A DNA stretch of 39,736 nt from Bacteroidota bacterium (GTDB lineage Bacteria > Bacteroidota > Bacteroidia > Chitinophagales > Chitinophagaceae). The translations under genes and the position numbers were made by a program. Below are positions 24,241 through 32,425 of the stretch, one piece after another (the stretch's first letter is position 1; every line of letters begins with the position of its first letter). The stretch covers positions 1-39,736 of the forward strand of contig JABDFS010000022.1 in NCBI GenBank assembly GCA_013286425.1. The letters are read 5' to 3'. Under the pieces are notes generated by a model. That model searched no databases, had not been told where the DNA came from, and saw nothing but the letters and a program-made list of their open reading frames with translations.

Positions 24241-25302
24241 TTACTGTTTATCGCAACTGTTTTGAACACCTGTAAGATAAACCTGCTTTTTTGTTCCCTG
24301 TTGTACGTTGCTTAAAAAACAAAGTATATTTTGTATTCTGAAGTCTTCTTCAAAAACGCCATGGCCACCTTGCGGATCAACATGCGCAATAGCAGTCTGG
24401 CCTAAATCTTTCAACCGGTTATATAAAGGATAAGTGCCATACACAGGGCTTGCACCAGAGCACGGTACAAATGTTCCTGAATTGAAAGGCACAGCCTTAT
24501 CCAAAGCACCCTGAAAGAAAATAGTCGGTAATGCTGTTTTACCGGTGATAAGATTCGGATCGACGAATGCTCCCCACATGCTTATGATGCCCTTTAATGT
24601 AAAGTCAGCATTGGGTGTGTTCGCCGATTTATCGAGTAAACCTAACGTTGTATCCAGGCCGGGGAAGAAACTACCTGCGTCCTGCTGTTGTAAATAGGCA
24701 GTTATCAAAGCAGTAACGGCACCTGCACTTTGGCCGCCAATAAAGATCCAATTCTTATCGATATTGTATTCATCAGCATGGGTTGCAATATATCTCATAG
24801 CTGAATGTGCATCCTGTACTGACCTGTAAATTGCCTGTTTGAAACGCGTACTGTCATCGCAGGTTGTTGCACTTTTGGAAACGAATCCCCAGCCTAAGCG
24901 GTAGTTGACTGATATTGCTACATATCCATTGTTTGCAAGCTTTGAGCATGTAGATGCAAGGCCATTCTTATCTCCTCCAACAAAACTTCCTCCATGAAAA
25001 AGAAAAATTGCAGGGAATTTTTTGCCTGTTGCGTTAGCGGGTTTATAAATATCCAGAGAAAGATCCTGGCTTGAACCTTGAAAAGTGACAGCGTTTGTAT
25101 AAATAACATTTTTTAATACTGTGCCCGTAAAATCTCCGGTATTAGCACTGCTTTTGGTATGAGTAGTGCTATTGTTGTTGCCCGGATTGTTACCACCATT
25201 TTTTTTTGAAGTCCCTGCGGTTGGCCTTAGGTTACGGCTACAGGATGATAACACAACAATCAACACAATTAATCCTGCTGCAATTACAAGAATCTTTGTC
25301 AT
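24241..25302 (-). CDS. Alpha/beta-hydrolase (esterase/lipase) lipoprotein
   Basis: The 353-residue protein has a lipoprotein signal (VLSSC, Cys21), a low-complexity linker rich in N, G, T and S (about 30-58), and an alpha/beta-hydrolase domain of the carboxylesterase/BD-FAE type. The oxyanion-hole HGG is at 103-105. The nucleophile Ser192 sits in GGQSAG, Asp268 in GALDKAVP and His314 in QGGHG, completing a catalytic triad. It should cleave small esters, for example acetyl or feruloyl groups on glycans, in the envelope. It starts 20 nt after the stop of the glutamine cyclotransferase gene and is probably in that operon. Confidence 0.88.
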   Translation of the reverse strand: MTKILVIAAGLIVLIVVLSSCSRNLRPTAGTSKKNGGNNPGNNNSTTHTKSSANTGDFTGTVLKNVIYTNAVTFQGSSQDLSLDIYKPANATGKKFPAIFLFHGGSFVGGDKNGLASTCSKLANNGYVAISVNYRLGWGFVSKSATTCDDSTRFKQAIYRSVQDAHSAMRYIATHADEYNIDKNWIFIGGQSAGAVTALITAYLQQQDAGSFFPGLDTTLGLLDKSANTPNADFTLKGIISMWGAFVDPNLITGKTALPTIFFQGALDKAVPFNSGTFVPCSGASPVYGTYPLYNRLKDLGQTAIAHVDPQGGHGVFEEDFRIQNILCFLSNVQQGTKKQVYLTGVQNSCDKQ

Positions 25303-25322
25303 AAGCTTAATTTAATAACAGA

Positions 25323-26138
25323 TCAGTTATTCAATTTTATTTCAAACAACGCCGGCCACATTTTGCCGGTTACATAAAAGTGATTGCTCGCAGAGTCAAA
25401 CGCAATGCCATTTAAAACGTTGCCATTTTCACCGGGATAATTTTGCGGGTTATAATCCATTCCGCTTTTTTGCAGCAGGCCGGTCATATCAATTTTAGCA
25501 ACAACGTTACCTGTTTGGGGATCAATTTTTATTATATTGTTTGTTTCATAAACATTGGCATATATAAAATTATGCACATACTCCAATTCATTAATCTGGC
25601 TTACCGGGCCATAATTATCTGAAACACTTATTTGATTTAAAATTTTGAAAGTTTCCGGATCAATAAAATATAAAATACTTCCGCCCGTATCTAAGATCAA
25701 ATGTTTACCGTCATTCGTCATGCCCCAGCCTTCATAAGGCCAGTTAAATTCATTGATCTTTTTAAATGTTGCTGCATCATACACAAACACTTTATGTTCT
25801 CTCCATGTTAACTGGTAAAGCTTACCATTAATCAAGGTAATTCCTTCACCAAAATACATTGTGTCAAGCTTTATTGACTTTAAAGCTTTGCCGTTAAGAG
25901 AACTCTGAAAAAGTTTACTTGTATGATAATTGCCTCCACTTTCATACAAAGTATTATTTCTCCATTCAAGGCCTTCAGTATAGGATGATGTATCGTGTGG
26001 ATAAACTTTTACGATAGAATAATCAATAAAAGGCGGCGGAGGAATAGAGCTTGCATCCACATCTGTACTTGTTGACGTACTATTATTACAGGCTGAAAGT
26101 ACAATTGCAAGAAAAAGAACAGCGCGAAAAATTTTCAT
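25323..26138 (-). CDS. Glutaminyl-peptide cyclotransferase lipoprotein
   Basis: This plant/bacterial-type glutamine cyclotransferase forms pyroglutamate at N-terminal Gln of proteins. The 271-residue protein has a lipoprotein signal peptide ending VLSAC (Cys17), so it acts in the periplasm or at the outer membrane. The five-bladed propeller shows family motifs: YPHDTSSYTEGLEW, LYESGGNYHTSKL, FGEGITLINGKLYQLTWRE, PYEGWGMTNDGKHLI, INELEYVHNFIYANVYETNNI and the final LNGIAFDSASNHFYVTGKMWP. Pyroglutamate formation on exported proteins is common in Bacteroidota because signal peptidase often leaves an N-terminal Gln. Several proteins in this window end their signal peptide with Ala-Gln or Ser-Gln, so they are candidate substrates. 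Confidence 0.9.
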   Translation of the reverse strand: MKIFRAVLFLAIVLSACNNSTSTSTDVDASSIPPPPFIDYSIVKVYPHDTSSYTEGLEWRNNTLYESGGNYHTSKLFQSSLNGKALKSIKLDTMYFGEGITLINGKLYQLTWREHKVFVYDAATFKKINEFNWPYEGWGMTNDGKHLILDTGGSILYFIDPETFKILNQISVSDNYGPVSQINELEYVHNFIYANVYETNNIIKIDPQTGNVVAKIDMTGLLQKSGMDYNPQNYPGENGNVLNGIAFDSASNHFYVTGKMWPALFEIKLNN

Positions 26139-26163
26139 GAATGCTGAGATTGTTTATGCCGGG

Positions 26164-26182
26164 CAAATTTATGCGCATAAAT
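26164..26182 (-). promoter_or_regulatory. Promoter box overlapped by a 16-bp palindrome
   Basis: On the minus strand TAAATTTG (26171-26164) is an exact -7 box whose transcript would start near 26160, 22 nt before the cyclotransferase ATG. It overlaps the perfect palindrome ATTTATGCGCATAAAT (26167-26182). A dimeric regulator bound there would cover the promoter, so repression is the simplest reading. Confidence 0.5.
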
Positions 26183-26217
26183 ATTAAGAAATTGCAATAA
26201 ATAGAATGCACTCCCGG

Positions 26218-26778
26218 TTAAAAAAGTTTATGCTGAACCATTAACATTTTTGTATGCAGTATTGCGACAATAGTTAAAGCATCTTTTATCTTTCCCTGCA
26301 TTACCATTTCAAAAGCTTCTTCAAAGGGTAATTTTTTTATAACAAGTTGTTCCGTTTCTTCAGGCATTGCGGCATGTTGCGTTAGACCTGATGCTACATA
26401 AATAATGCTCAGTTCATCTGTGACTGAATTACTCAAATACATTTCTTTTACTTTTTGCCAGCGTTCTGCTTTTAAACCGGTTTCTTCCAGCAATTCACGT
26501 TGTGCGGCTTTAAGCGGTTCTTCATTATATAAACCGCCACCTTCGGGAATTTCCCAGCTATACTCATTTATGGTAAACCTGAACTGGCCAACAAGATATG
26601 TATTCAGGTTTTCATCCAGCGGCACAATACCAATGGCCCTGTTTTTGAAATGCACTTTGCCATAAATGCCTTCACCACCGGTTGGATTTATTACTACATA
26701 CTCTGTGAGGTTGATCCAGGGATTATCATAAATTTCTTTTTCATTTAAAATTTGCCAGGGATTTTTATATTCATTCAT
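26218..26778 (-). CDS. NUDIX hydrolase, ADP-ribose pyrophosphatase-like
   Basis: The 186-residue cytoplasmic enzyme hydrolyses a nucleoside diphosphate linked to another moiety. The full NUDIX box is present around residues 80-102: G-x5-E-x7-REL-x-EE-x-GL, with no substitutions. The flanking EYSWEIPEGGGL segment and an N-terminal strand region (NPWINLTEYVVINPTGGEGIYGKVHF) resemble ADP-ribose or ADP-sugar pyrophosphatases of about 180-200 residues. The exact substrate is not determined. It is the upstream gene of the minus-strand trio, 79 nt before the cyclotransferase start, which has its own promoter box. Confidence 0.9.
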   Translation of the reverse strand: MNEYKNPWQILNEKEIYDNPWINLTEYVVINPTGGEGIYGKVHFKNRAIGIVPLDENLNTYLVGQFRFTINEYSWEIPEGGGLYNEEPLKAAQRELLEETGLKAERWQKVKEMYLSNSVTDELSIIYVASGLTQHAAMPEETEQLVIKKLPFEEAFEMVMQGKIKDALTIVAILHTKMLMVQHKLF

Positions 26779-26894
26779 TATAAATCATTGTCAGATGTTT
26801 AATATTCCGGGTTCAGTCAAAATTATAATGTGGAATTTTATTAAACGATTATGTTCTGCTAAATTCAAATTGCGTTTAAAAATTGTAGATGGAG

Positions 26895-26979
26895 ACCAAA
26901 GCTGCATTATGCTATGATGTACAAGTGATGCGACGCAACCGTGACGCCATCTGTTCAATAGCTCGTAACCAAAAAATAA
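26895..26979. repeat. Dispersed 85-nt intergenic repeat, copy B
   Basis: Collinear with copy A (2978-3063), sharing ACCAAAGCTG, GTACAAG, GCGACGCAAC, GTTCA and GTAACCAAA blocks. It ends 19 nt before the ATG of the DUF4440-like gene, so it forms that gene's immediate upstream region. The open frame covering it on the minus strand (26791-27123) is a shadow of the repeat and the neighbouring gene. Confidence 0.6.
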
Positions 26980-26998
26980 CTTTAATTTCTTAATTACT

Positions 26999-27439
26999 AT
27001 GGTGAAAAAAATTATACCGATTGTTTTTTTATTCGCTGCCTGCAATGCAAACCCGGATCTATCCAAACAAGCTGCGCAGGAAATAAAGCAGGCAGATGTT
27101 GATATGAATACACTGGCTGCCAAAAAAGGATTTTATAAAGCATTGATTTATTATGCTGATGACAGCGTGGTAAAACCGCAGGAAGGAATGTTGCCTGTTA
27201 TTGGCAAAGCTGCACTTGAAAAATTCTGGAGCGGTAAACCTGATACAAAAGATATAAGCTGGCAGCCTTTTAAAGCAGAAGCTGCAAAGTCAGGAGACTT
27301 AGGTTACACTTTGGGAACGTGGACGTTTACCTCAAAAGATACGGTGATGTATGGCATGTATTATACTATCTGGAAAAAGCAAGCAGATGGGAAGTGGAAA
27401 TTTACTATTGACGGCGGCAATAACACGCCTAAACCATAA
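26999..27439 (+). CDS. DUF4440/SnoaL-like lipoprotein
   Basis: The 146-residue protein has a short lipoprotein signal (MVKKIIPIVFLFAAC, Cys15) and one NTF2-like domain of the DUF4440 kind: a long first helix (ADVDMNTLAAKKGFYKALIYYADDSVVKP), a short GKAALEKFW helix and strands ending in YYTIWKKQADGKWKFTIDGGNN. This fold binds small molecules or acts as a small isomerase or hydrolase, but no catalytic residues are evident. It is a single-gene unit with a dispersed repeat just upstream and a strong terminator right after. A near-match promoter box (TAACTTTA) lies about 20 nt upstream. Confidence 0.8.
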   Translation: MVKKIIPIVFLFAACNANPDLSKQAAQEIKQADVDMNTLAAKKGFYKALIYYADDSVVKPQEGMLPVIGKAALEKFWSGKPDTKDISWQPFKAEAAKSGDLGYTLGTWTFTSKDTVMYGMYYTIWKKQADGKWKFTIDGGNNTPKP

Positions 27440-27443
27440 CAAA

Positions 27444-27482
27444 AAAATCGCGCAGCAATATTATTTTTTGCTGCGCGATTTT
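27444..27482. terminator. Strong bidirectional terminator
   Basis: A perfect 15-bp stem (AAAATCGCGCAGCAA 27444-27458, TTGCTGCGCGATTTT 27468-27482) with a 9-nt loop lies between convergent genes. T-rich ends are present on both strands. Confidence 0.92.
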
Positions 27483-27499
27483 ATCATCAATCAAGACAA

Positions 27500-30304
27500 T
27501 TATTTTTTCTCAGGATATAAAACTGCAGTGATAACATTACTGCCTGAAAGCAATTTGTTCGCTACATTTTTTATATCATCTGTTGTAATTGCATTTACAT
27601 TTTGTTCATAATCAAAAATGCGTTGCGGATCATCATTCTGAAAATATATGCCTTGTAATTTCCCGCTCCAGAAACCATTTTCTTTCAGCTGAACTTTATA
27701 TTGTTCAAGCCATGTTTTTTTCACTTTATCAAGATCAGATTGCTGAGGGCCATCTTTCTTGATCTTCTCTATTTCTGCGTTGGCAGACTTTAATAATGTA
27801 TCAACATTCGATGGGCCGCAAGGCAGTTGAAGTACGAATGTATAATTATTATAAGGCAGTTTACTCAAGCCGCCAAAAATTCCACCACCATAAATAGCAC
27901 CGAGTTTTTCGCGCAGGTCATCTATTATTTTTATGTTGAGTATTTCAGTTAAAGCTTTTGCTTTTAATGCAAGATCATCATCATATGCAACTTCGCCGGA
28001 ATAATATTTTATAATAAGGCTCTTATCTTCTGAACCTTTATATACATTAAGATCAATGTTGCCTTTAACAGGGCGAACACCATTGTCTGCAAAAAGTGCC
28101 TGGTTATTTGTATGCGGCAAGCCGCCGATATAAGTTTCCAGCAGAGGTTTTATAGAATCAACATTAATGCTTCCGGTAAATATGAAAGTGAACTGGTTGG
28201 CATCACTCATTTGCGCATTATAAATTTCAAGTGCTCGGGTAAGATCAATGCTGTCGAAATAAGAAGGCTTTGCAACTATAACAGGAGTCAGCGGATTTTT
28301 TTGAAATAATGTTTGATAGAAGGTATCTACAAAAGTTGTTTGCGGATCCTGCAATGCAAATTGCACTGCTGATTTTTGTTTCTCTTTCCATGCATTGAAT
28401 AACGCTTCATCTTTTCTTGGTGCTGTGGCATACAGGTAAATAAGCTGAAGCATTGTTTCAAAATCTTTATTGCTACTGCTTCCATTTAAGCTCGCACTTA
28501 AACCACCTATGCGCGGAGCAACACCAACAGTTTTGCCTGCAAGATATTTTGTAAGATCGGTGGGAGAGAAGTCGCCTATGCCCATTTGCTGTACAATAGT
28601 TGATGCATAGTTCGCGCTGTATTTATCATTCACACCATAACGCGATGTGCCGCCTTTATGAAAAGAAGTAAGCAATATTTCATCGTTCTTAAAATCAGTT
28701 GGCTTTAAAACAACTTTTGCACCGTTTGAAAATGTAAGCTCTGTTGTACCAAGCGCAGCATTCTTTGTTTCATTAACAATACCTCCTGCTGTTGGTTTTG
28801 TTTTTAATAATGATGATGCAACAGCTTTTTCTGTATAAGCTGATACCGGTGCTTTCATTGCAGCATAAGCATTTTGAAGGAACTGGTTATTATCAGGCAA
28901 AGTAAAATTACTTTCAGACGGGCCGGTTAAGCTTACATAAAAATGCGGATTTTGTTTTAGAGGATCGGTCAATGCATTTACTTCATCCAAAGTGATTGTT
29001 GGCAACAGTTCATTGTAATATTTGTATTCAGTTGCAATGCCGGGCGATGGAGTTTGCGTTAAAAAGTTATCGATGTATTCCTGGACATAATCAGTGGACT
29101 CAGTTTTATTACTGTTGTTATACGCCTGTTCAACAAAAGATAACATTTGTTTTTTTGCGCGGTCTAATTCAGTTTCTGTAAAACCATATTGCTTTACACG
29201 CTCTATCTCACGTATAAGCGCATATAAAGCTGAGTCAGGCCCGTTTTTACCGGCAATAGCATTTCCGCCAAAGCTTCCATAATTCCTGGCCTCACTTGCA
29301 AAACCAACACCCGCAAATAAGAATGGCGGGTTATCACTTTTAGCAAGATCAGCATAACGCTGGTTCAACATTAATGTAAAAAGATTTTTACCAAGCTCAT
29401 GTTTATAATCGCCAACTGTGACTTCCGGATTTAATTGGAAGAAAGGATAATCGATCTCAGCACTAAAATTTGTTGCTTCCTTATCTGTAACAACAATGCT
29501 TTCGTCTTTACTGCGCACAGGAATATCAGCATAAAACCTTTTCTTTTCATTTGTAGGATTTTTCAACGCGCCGAAATATTGTTTAACCAGTTGTTCAGTA
29601 TTGTTTACATCAACATCACCCACAATTATTACAGCCATATTATCAGGCCTGTACCATGTATGATAAAAGCGTTTAACAGCATCGTAAGGAAATGTTTTTA
29701 AGATACTGTCTTTGCCAATTGGCAAACGTTGTGCATATAAAGAACCTTCATACAATAAAGGAAAAGTCTTGCGGTTCATGCGATCTTCTGCCCCTTTACC
29801 CAAACGGCTTTCTTCAAGCACTACGCCACGTTCGCCATCAATCTGGTCGTTATCGAATGAAAGTCCGCCGGCCCAATCCTGCAAAACCGTTAAACCCTTT
29901 CTGAAGTTTGAAGTATCTGAAAGCGGGATAGGAAGGATATATACTGTTTCATCAAAGCCTGTAAAAGCATTCAGGTCAGCACCAAATTCAACTCCCATAT
30001 TTTGTAAAAAACTTACAAGCTCATTCTTTTTAAAGTGTTCACTGCCGTTAAAAGCCATGTGTTCATTAAAATGCGCAAGCCCCTGCTGATCGGGATCTTC
30101 AAGAATGGAGCCTGCATTTACTACCAAACGCATCTCTGCTTTATTTTCAGGCTTTTCATTGTGCCTTATATAATAGGTAAGACCGTTGGATAATTTTCCA
30201 ACGCGCACAGCAGAATCAAACGGAAGTTTCTGAGAAAGGTCTTGGGCATTAAGGGCTGCGTTTGCTATAAGTAGCGAAAGCGCAAAAGAGATCAGTTGTT
30301 TCAT
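27500..30304 (-). CDS. M16-family zinc metallopeptidase (PqqL-like)
   Basis: The 934-residue periplasmic peptidase has a signal peptide (1-20) and two tandem M16 units, the full-length arrangement of E. coli PqqL. The inverted zinc motif HFNEH (His78, Glu81, His82) is in the first unit, within GLAHFNEHMAFNGS; the third ligand should be a Glu about 75 residues later, in the ERGVVLEESR segment. The second unit (from about residue 500) lacks the motif and is the usual inactive half. Such proteases degrade imported or misfolded peptides in the periplasm. The gene has its own promoter box 20 nt upstream and stands alone. Confidence 0.93.
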   Translation of the reverse strand: MKQLISFALSLLIANAALNAQDLSQKLPFDSAVRVGKLSNGLTYYIRHNEKPENKAEMRLVVNAGSILEDPDQQGLAHFNEHMAFNGSEHFKKNELVSFLQNMGVEFGADLNAFTGFDETVYILPIPLSDTSNFRKGLTVLQDWAGGLSFDNDQIDGERGVVLEESRLGKGAEDRMNRKTFPLLYEGSLYAQRLPIGKDSILKTFPYDAVKRFYHTWYRPDNMAVIIVGDVDVNNTEQLVKQYFGALKNPTNEKKRFYADIPVRSKDESIVVTDKEATNFSAEIDYPFFQLNPEVTVGDYKHELGKNLFTLMLNQRYADLAKSDNPPFLFAGVGFASEARNYGSFGGNAIAGKNGPDSALYALIREIERVKQYGFTETELDRAKKQMLSFVEQAYNNSNKTESTDYVQEYIDNFLTQTPSPGIATEYKYYNELLPTITLDEVNALTDPLKQNPHFYVSLTGPSESNFTLPDNNQFLQNAYAAMKAPVSAYTEKAVASSLLKTKPTAGGIVNETKNAALGTTELTFSNGAKVVLKPTDFKNDEILLTSFHKGGTSRYGVNDKYSANYASTIVQQMGIGDFSPTDLTKYLAGKTVGVAPRIGGLSASLNGSSSNKDFETMLQLIYLYATAPRKDEALFNAWKEKQKSAVQFALQDPQTTFVDTFYQTLFQKNPLTPVIVAKPSYFDSIDLTRALEIYNAQMSDANQFTFIFTGSINVDSIKPLLETYIGGLPHTNNQALFADNGVRPVKGNIDLNVYKGSEDKSLIIKYYSGEVAYDDDLALKAKALTEILNIKIIDDLREKLGAIYGGGIFGGLSKLPYNNYTFVLQLPCGPSNVDTLLKSANAEIEKIKKDGPQQSDLDKVKKTWLEQYKVQLKENGFWSGKLQGIYFQNDDPQRIFDYEQNVNAITTDDIKNVANKLLSGSNVITAVLYPEKK

Positions 30305-30323
30305 TAAGATTAGTTTAATTGAA

Positions 30324-30331
30324 CAAATATA
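30324..30331 (-). promoter_or_regulatory. Candidate -7 box for M16 peptidase gene
   Basis: On the minus strand this reads TATATTTG, an exact consensus match. The transcript would start near 30320, giving a 16-nt leader before the ATG at 30304. Confidence 0.55.
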
Positions 30332-30432
30332 TCAAGGCAATTTATTTTTTGATTGCCGTTTATACCACACAGATTTTTATGAATGAATTTTAACATGCTA
30401 TAAAAAATCGAATACATTTAGGTTTTAAAACT

Positions 30433-31785
30433 ATGCTAATGTATAAAGCTTATAAATGCTTTTATATTTTAATTGGAATTTTTGTTTTAAGCAATTGCTC
30501 GTATGCTCAGAATCAAAATAGAATTGATGACCATCCTGCATGGATAATGCAGGGCAATATTTATGAAGTGAATGTTCGTCAATACACACCTGAAGGAACT
30601 TTTAAAGCATTCGAAAAAAGTTTGCCAAGATTGAAAAAAATGGGTGTACAAACTTTATGGTTCATGCCTATAAACCCGATAAGTAAAGTTGATAGAAAAG
30701 GAACATTGGGAAGTTATTATGCGGTGTCAGATTATATGGCCATTAATCCTGAATACGGAACGATGAATGATTGGAAAGAATTAGTAAAGCATTGCCACGA
30801 AATGGGCTTTAAAGTAATTATTGATTGGGTGCCAAATCATACCGGCGCGGATAATTATTGGCTAACTGCACATCCTGATTTTTTTGTGAAAGATTCAACC
30901 GGAAAACCGCTTTCTCCTTTTGACTGGAGTGATACACGCCAGCTTGATTACAGCAACACCACTATGCAGGATTCTATGATCAACGCAATGAAGTTTTGGA
31001 TAACTAACAGCGATATTGACGGATTTCGTTGTGATGTTGCCTGGAATGTGCCGGATGCATTCTGGAAAAAATGTATTCCGCAATTAAGAGCTATGAAAAA
31101 TATTTTTATGCTGGCGGAATCTGATAAAGCCTCTGACCAGATAGATGGCTTTGATGCAACATATCCCTGGCCTGAATTTCACACAATGGTTGATATTGCA
31201 GCAGGTAAAAAAAATGCTTTATCACTTGATAGTATTATGAACATTACCAATAGAGCTTTTCCGCAAAATGCTTTGTTGTTATACTTTACAAGTGATCATG
31301 ATGAGAATAGTTGGAATAAAGCAGACTATGGAACAATGCCGGGTGCATCTCATGCCCCGTTTGCTGTGCTTACACAAACATTGCCCCGTTCAATACCTTT
31401 AATTTACAGCGGGCAGGAAGAACCTTTTCTCGACAGCATTTCATTTTTTTATAAAGACACTATCACTTTTAAAAAATATGCAAGAGCAGATTTTTATAGC
31501 AAGCTGTTACATTTAAGAAAAGAGAACAGCGCGTTGGCAGCAAATGCATCATTTGAAAAAATTCAATCAAACAACGATAATAATATTTATGCTTTCATAC
31601 GACAGAATGGAAAAAATAAAATACTGGTTCTTGTAAACCTCAGCAACACCCAACAACATGTTACGTTAAGTGATCAATCTATAAATGGTACTGCAACCAA
31701 TTTGTTTACATCAAAAAAAGAAAACATTAACAACAATCAATCAATGACACTCAAAGCATGGGATTATAAAGTGTATGTTTACTAA
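30433..31785 (+). CDS. Alpha-amylase family glycoside hydrolase (GH13)
   Basis: The 450-residue exported enzyme hydrolyses or rearranges alpha-glucans. After an N-terminal signal (hydrophobic 10-20, then SNCSYAQ, which might instead be a lipobox with Cys22) comes a compact GH13 barrel. Family regions are visible: DWVPNHTG (131-138, region I), DGFRCDVAW (196-204) with nucleophile Asp201, LAESD (227-231) with acid/base Glu229, and FTSDHDEN (285-292) with Asp290. A short C-terminal beta domain (about 375-450) follows. The small size and missing extra domains suggest a maltodextrin-type enzyme. It is upstream of the Rrf2 gene on the same strand, 106 nt away, probably a separate unit. Confidence 0.92.
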   Translation: MLMYKAYKCFYILIGIFVLSNCSYAQNQNRIDDHPAWIMQGNIYEVNVRQYTPEGTFKAFEKSLPRLKKMGVQTLWFMPINPISKVDRKGTLGSYYAVSDYMAINPEYGTMNDWKELVKHCHEMGFKVIIDWVPNHTGADNYWLTAHPDFFVKDSTGKPLSPFDWSDTRQLDYSNTTMQDSMINAMKFWITNSDIDGFRCDVAWNVPDAFWKKCIPQLRAMKNIFMLAESDKASDQIDGFDATYPWPEFHTMVDIAAGKKNALSLDSIMNITNRAFPQNALLLYFTSDHDENSWNKADYGTMPGASHAPFAVLTQTLPRSIPLIYSGQEEPFLDSISFFYKDTITFKKYARADFYSKLLHLRKENSALAANASFEKIQSNNDNNIYAFIRQNGKNKILVLVNLSNTQQHVTLSDQSINGTATNLFTSKKENINNNQSMTLKAWDYKVYVY

Positions 31786-31891
31786 TTGTTGATATTATAT
31801 AAGTGTATGTTGCATATACTAATATCACAATAATTTTTTTTGAGTATTATTGCCGTACAATGAATAACTAAGATAATTTTCCCCCTTATAT

Positions 31892-32353
31892 ATGTTATCA
31901 AAAAGAACAAAATATGCTATTAATGCCCTTGTTTACCTCGCCCGCGAAGGAAGCGATGGTGAACCTGTGCAAATAAGCCGTGTAGCAGAGAGCGAACACA
32001 TTCCAAGAAAATTTCTTGAAGCAATTCTTTTGGAATTGAAGCATGCAGGTATGCTGAACAGCCGAAAAGGAAAAACAGGTGGTTATTATCTGCAGAAAAC
32101 ACCGGAGGAAATAAACATTGCTGATGTAATGCGATTGTTTGACGGGCCTATTGCTTTACTGCCATGTGTTGCTTATAAATATTACGAACGTTGCGAAGAA
32201 TGTAAGGACGAAGAAACTTGTGGTATACGTTCTGTTTTTTCTGATGTAAGATCACAAACTGTACAAATGCTTAAAAATGCAACTTTATTCGAAATCATTC
32301 AACGCAGTGAGAAATTAAAAAAAGAAACGAAGAAAAAAGTATCAAAAAAATAA
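31892..32353 (+). CDS. Rrf2-family transcriptional regulator, probable Fe-S type
   Basis: The 153-residue protein has the Rrf2 winged helix: MLSKRTKYAINALVYLARE, QISRVAESEHIPRKFLEAILLELKHAGMLNSRKGKTGGYYL and an INIADVMRLFDG dimer helix. Cys92, Cys101, Cys104 and Cys110 lie in the loop that carries the [2Fe-2S] ligands of IscR, though IscR uses three Cys and a His. So the protein may sense iron-sulfur, redox or sulfur state; CymR-type members sense cysteine supply. It sits directly before a porin gene and a Pst-like ABC transporter. Two copies of an inverted motif upstream of the porin and binding-protein genes make it the likely regulator of both. Confidence 0.88.
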   Translation: MLSKRTKYAINALVYLAREGSDGEPVQISRVAESEHIPRKFLEAILLELKHAGMLNSRKGKTGGYYLQKTPEEINIADVMRLFDGPIALLPCVAYKYYERCEECKDEETCGIRSVFSDVRSQTVQMLKNATLFEIIQRSEKLKKETKKKVSKK

Positions 32354-32377
32354 CGGGGAAAATTTTTTTGAATAAAA

Positions 32378-32396
32378 TCCTACTAATTCGATAGGA
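32378..32396 (+). promoter_or_regulatory. Candidate Rrf2 operator, porin promoter
   Basis: TCCTACTAATTCGATAGGA is an inverted repeat with perfect 5-bp arms (TCCTA/TAGGA) and a 9-nt spacer. It lies 4 nt upstream of the porin -7 box, over the place where a -33 box belongs, so binding would block RNA polymerase. A related 19-bp site with the same geometry is at 33854-33872. Confidence 0.6.
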
Positions 32397-32400
32397 ATTA

Positions 32401-32408
32401 TATATTTG
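32401..32408 (+). promoter_or_regulatory. Candidate -7 box for porin gene
   Basis: TATATTTG is an exact consensus match; transcription would start near 32412, giving a 14-nt leader before the ATG at 32426. No -33 TTTG is present at normal spacing, its place being taken by the inverted repeat. Confidence 0.6.
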
Positions 32409-32425
32409 CTCAAAATTACCTGTTT

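Noticed and set aside
26791-27123. 110-codon minus-strand frame
   Set aside because: It covers a dispersed repeat and runs antisense into the DUF4440-like gene; it is a shadow.
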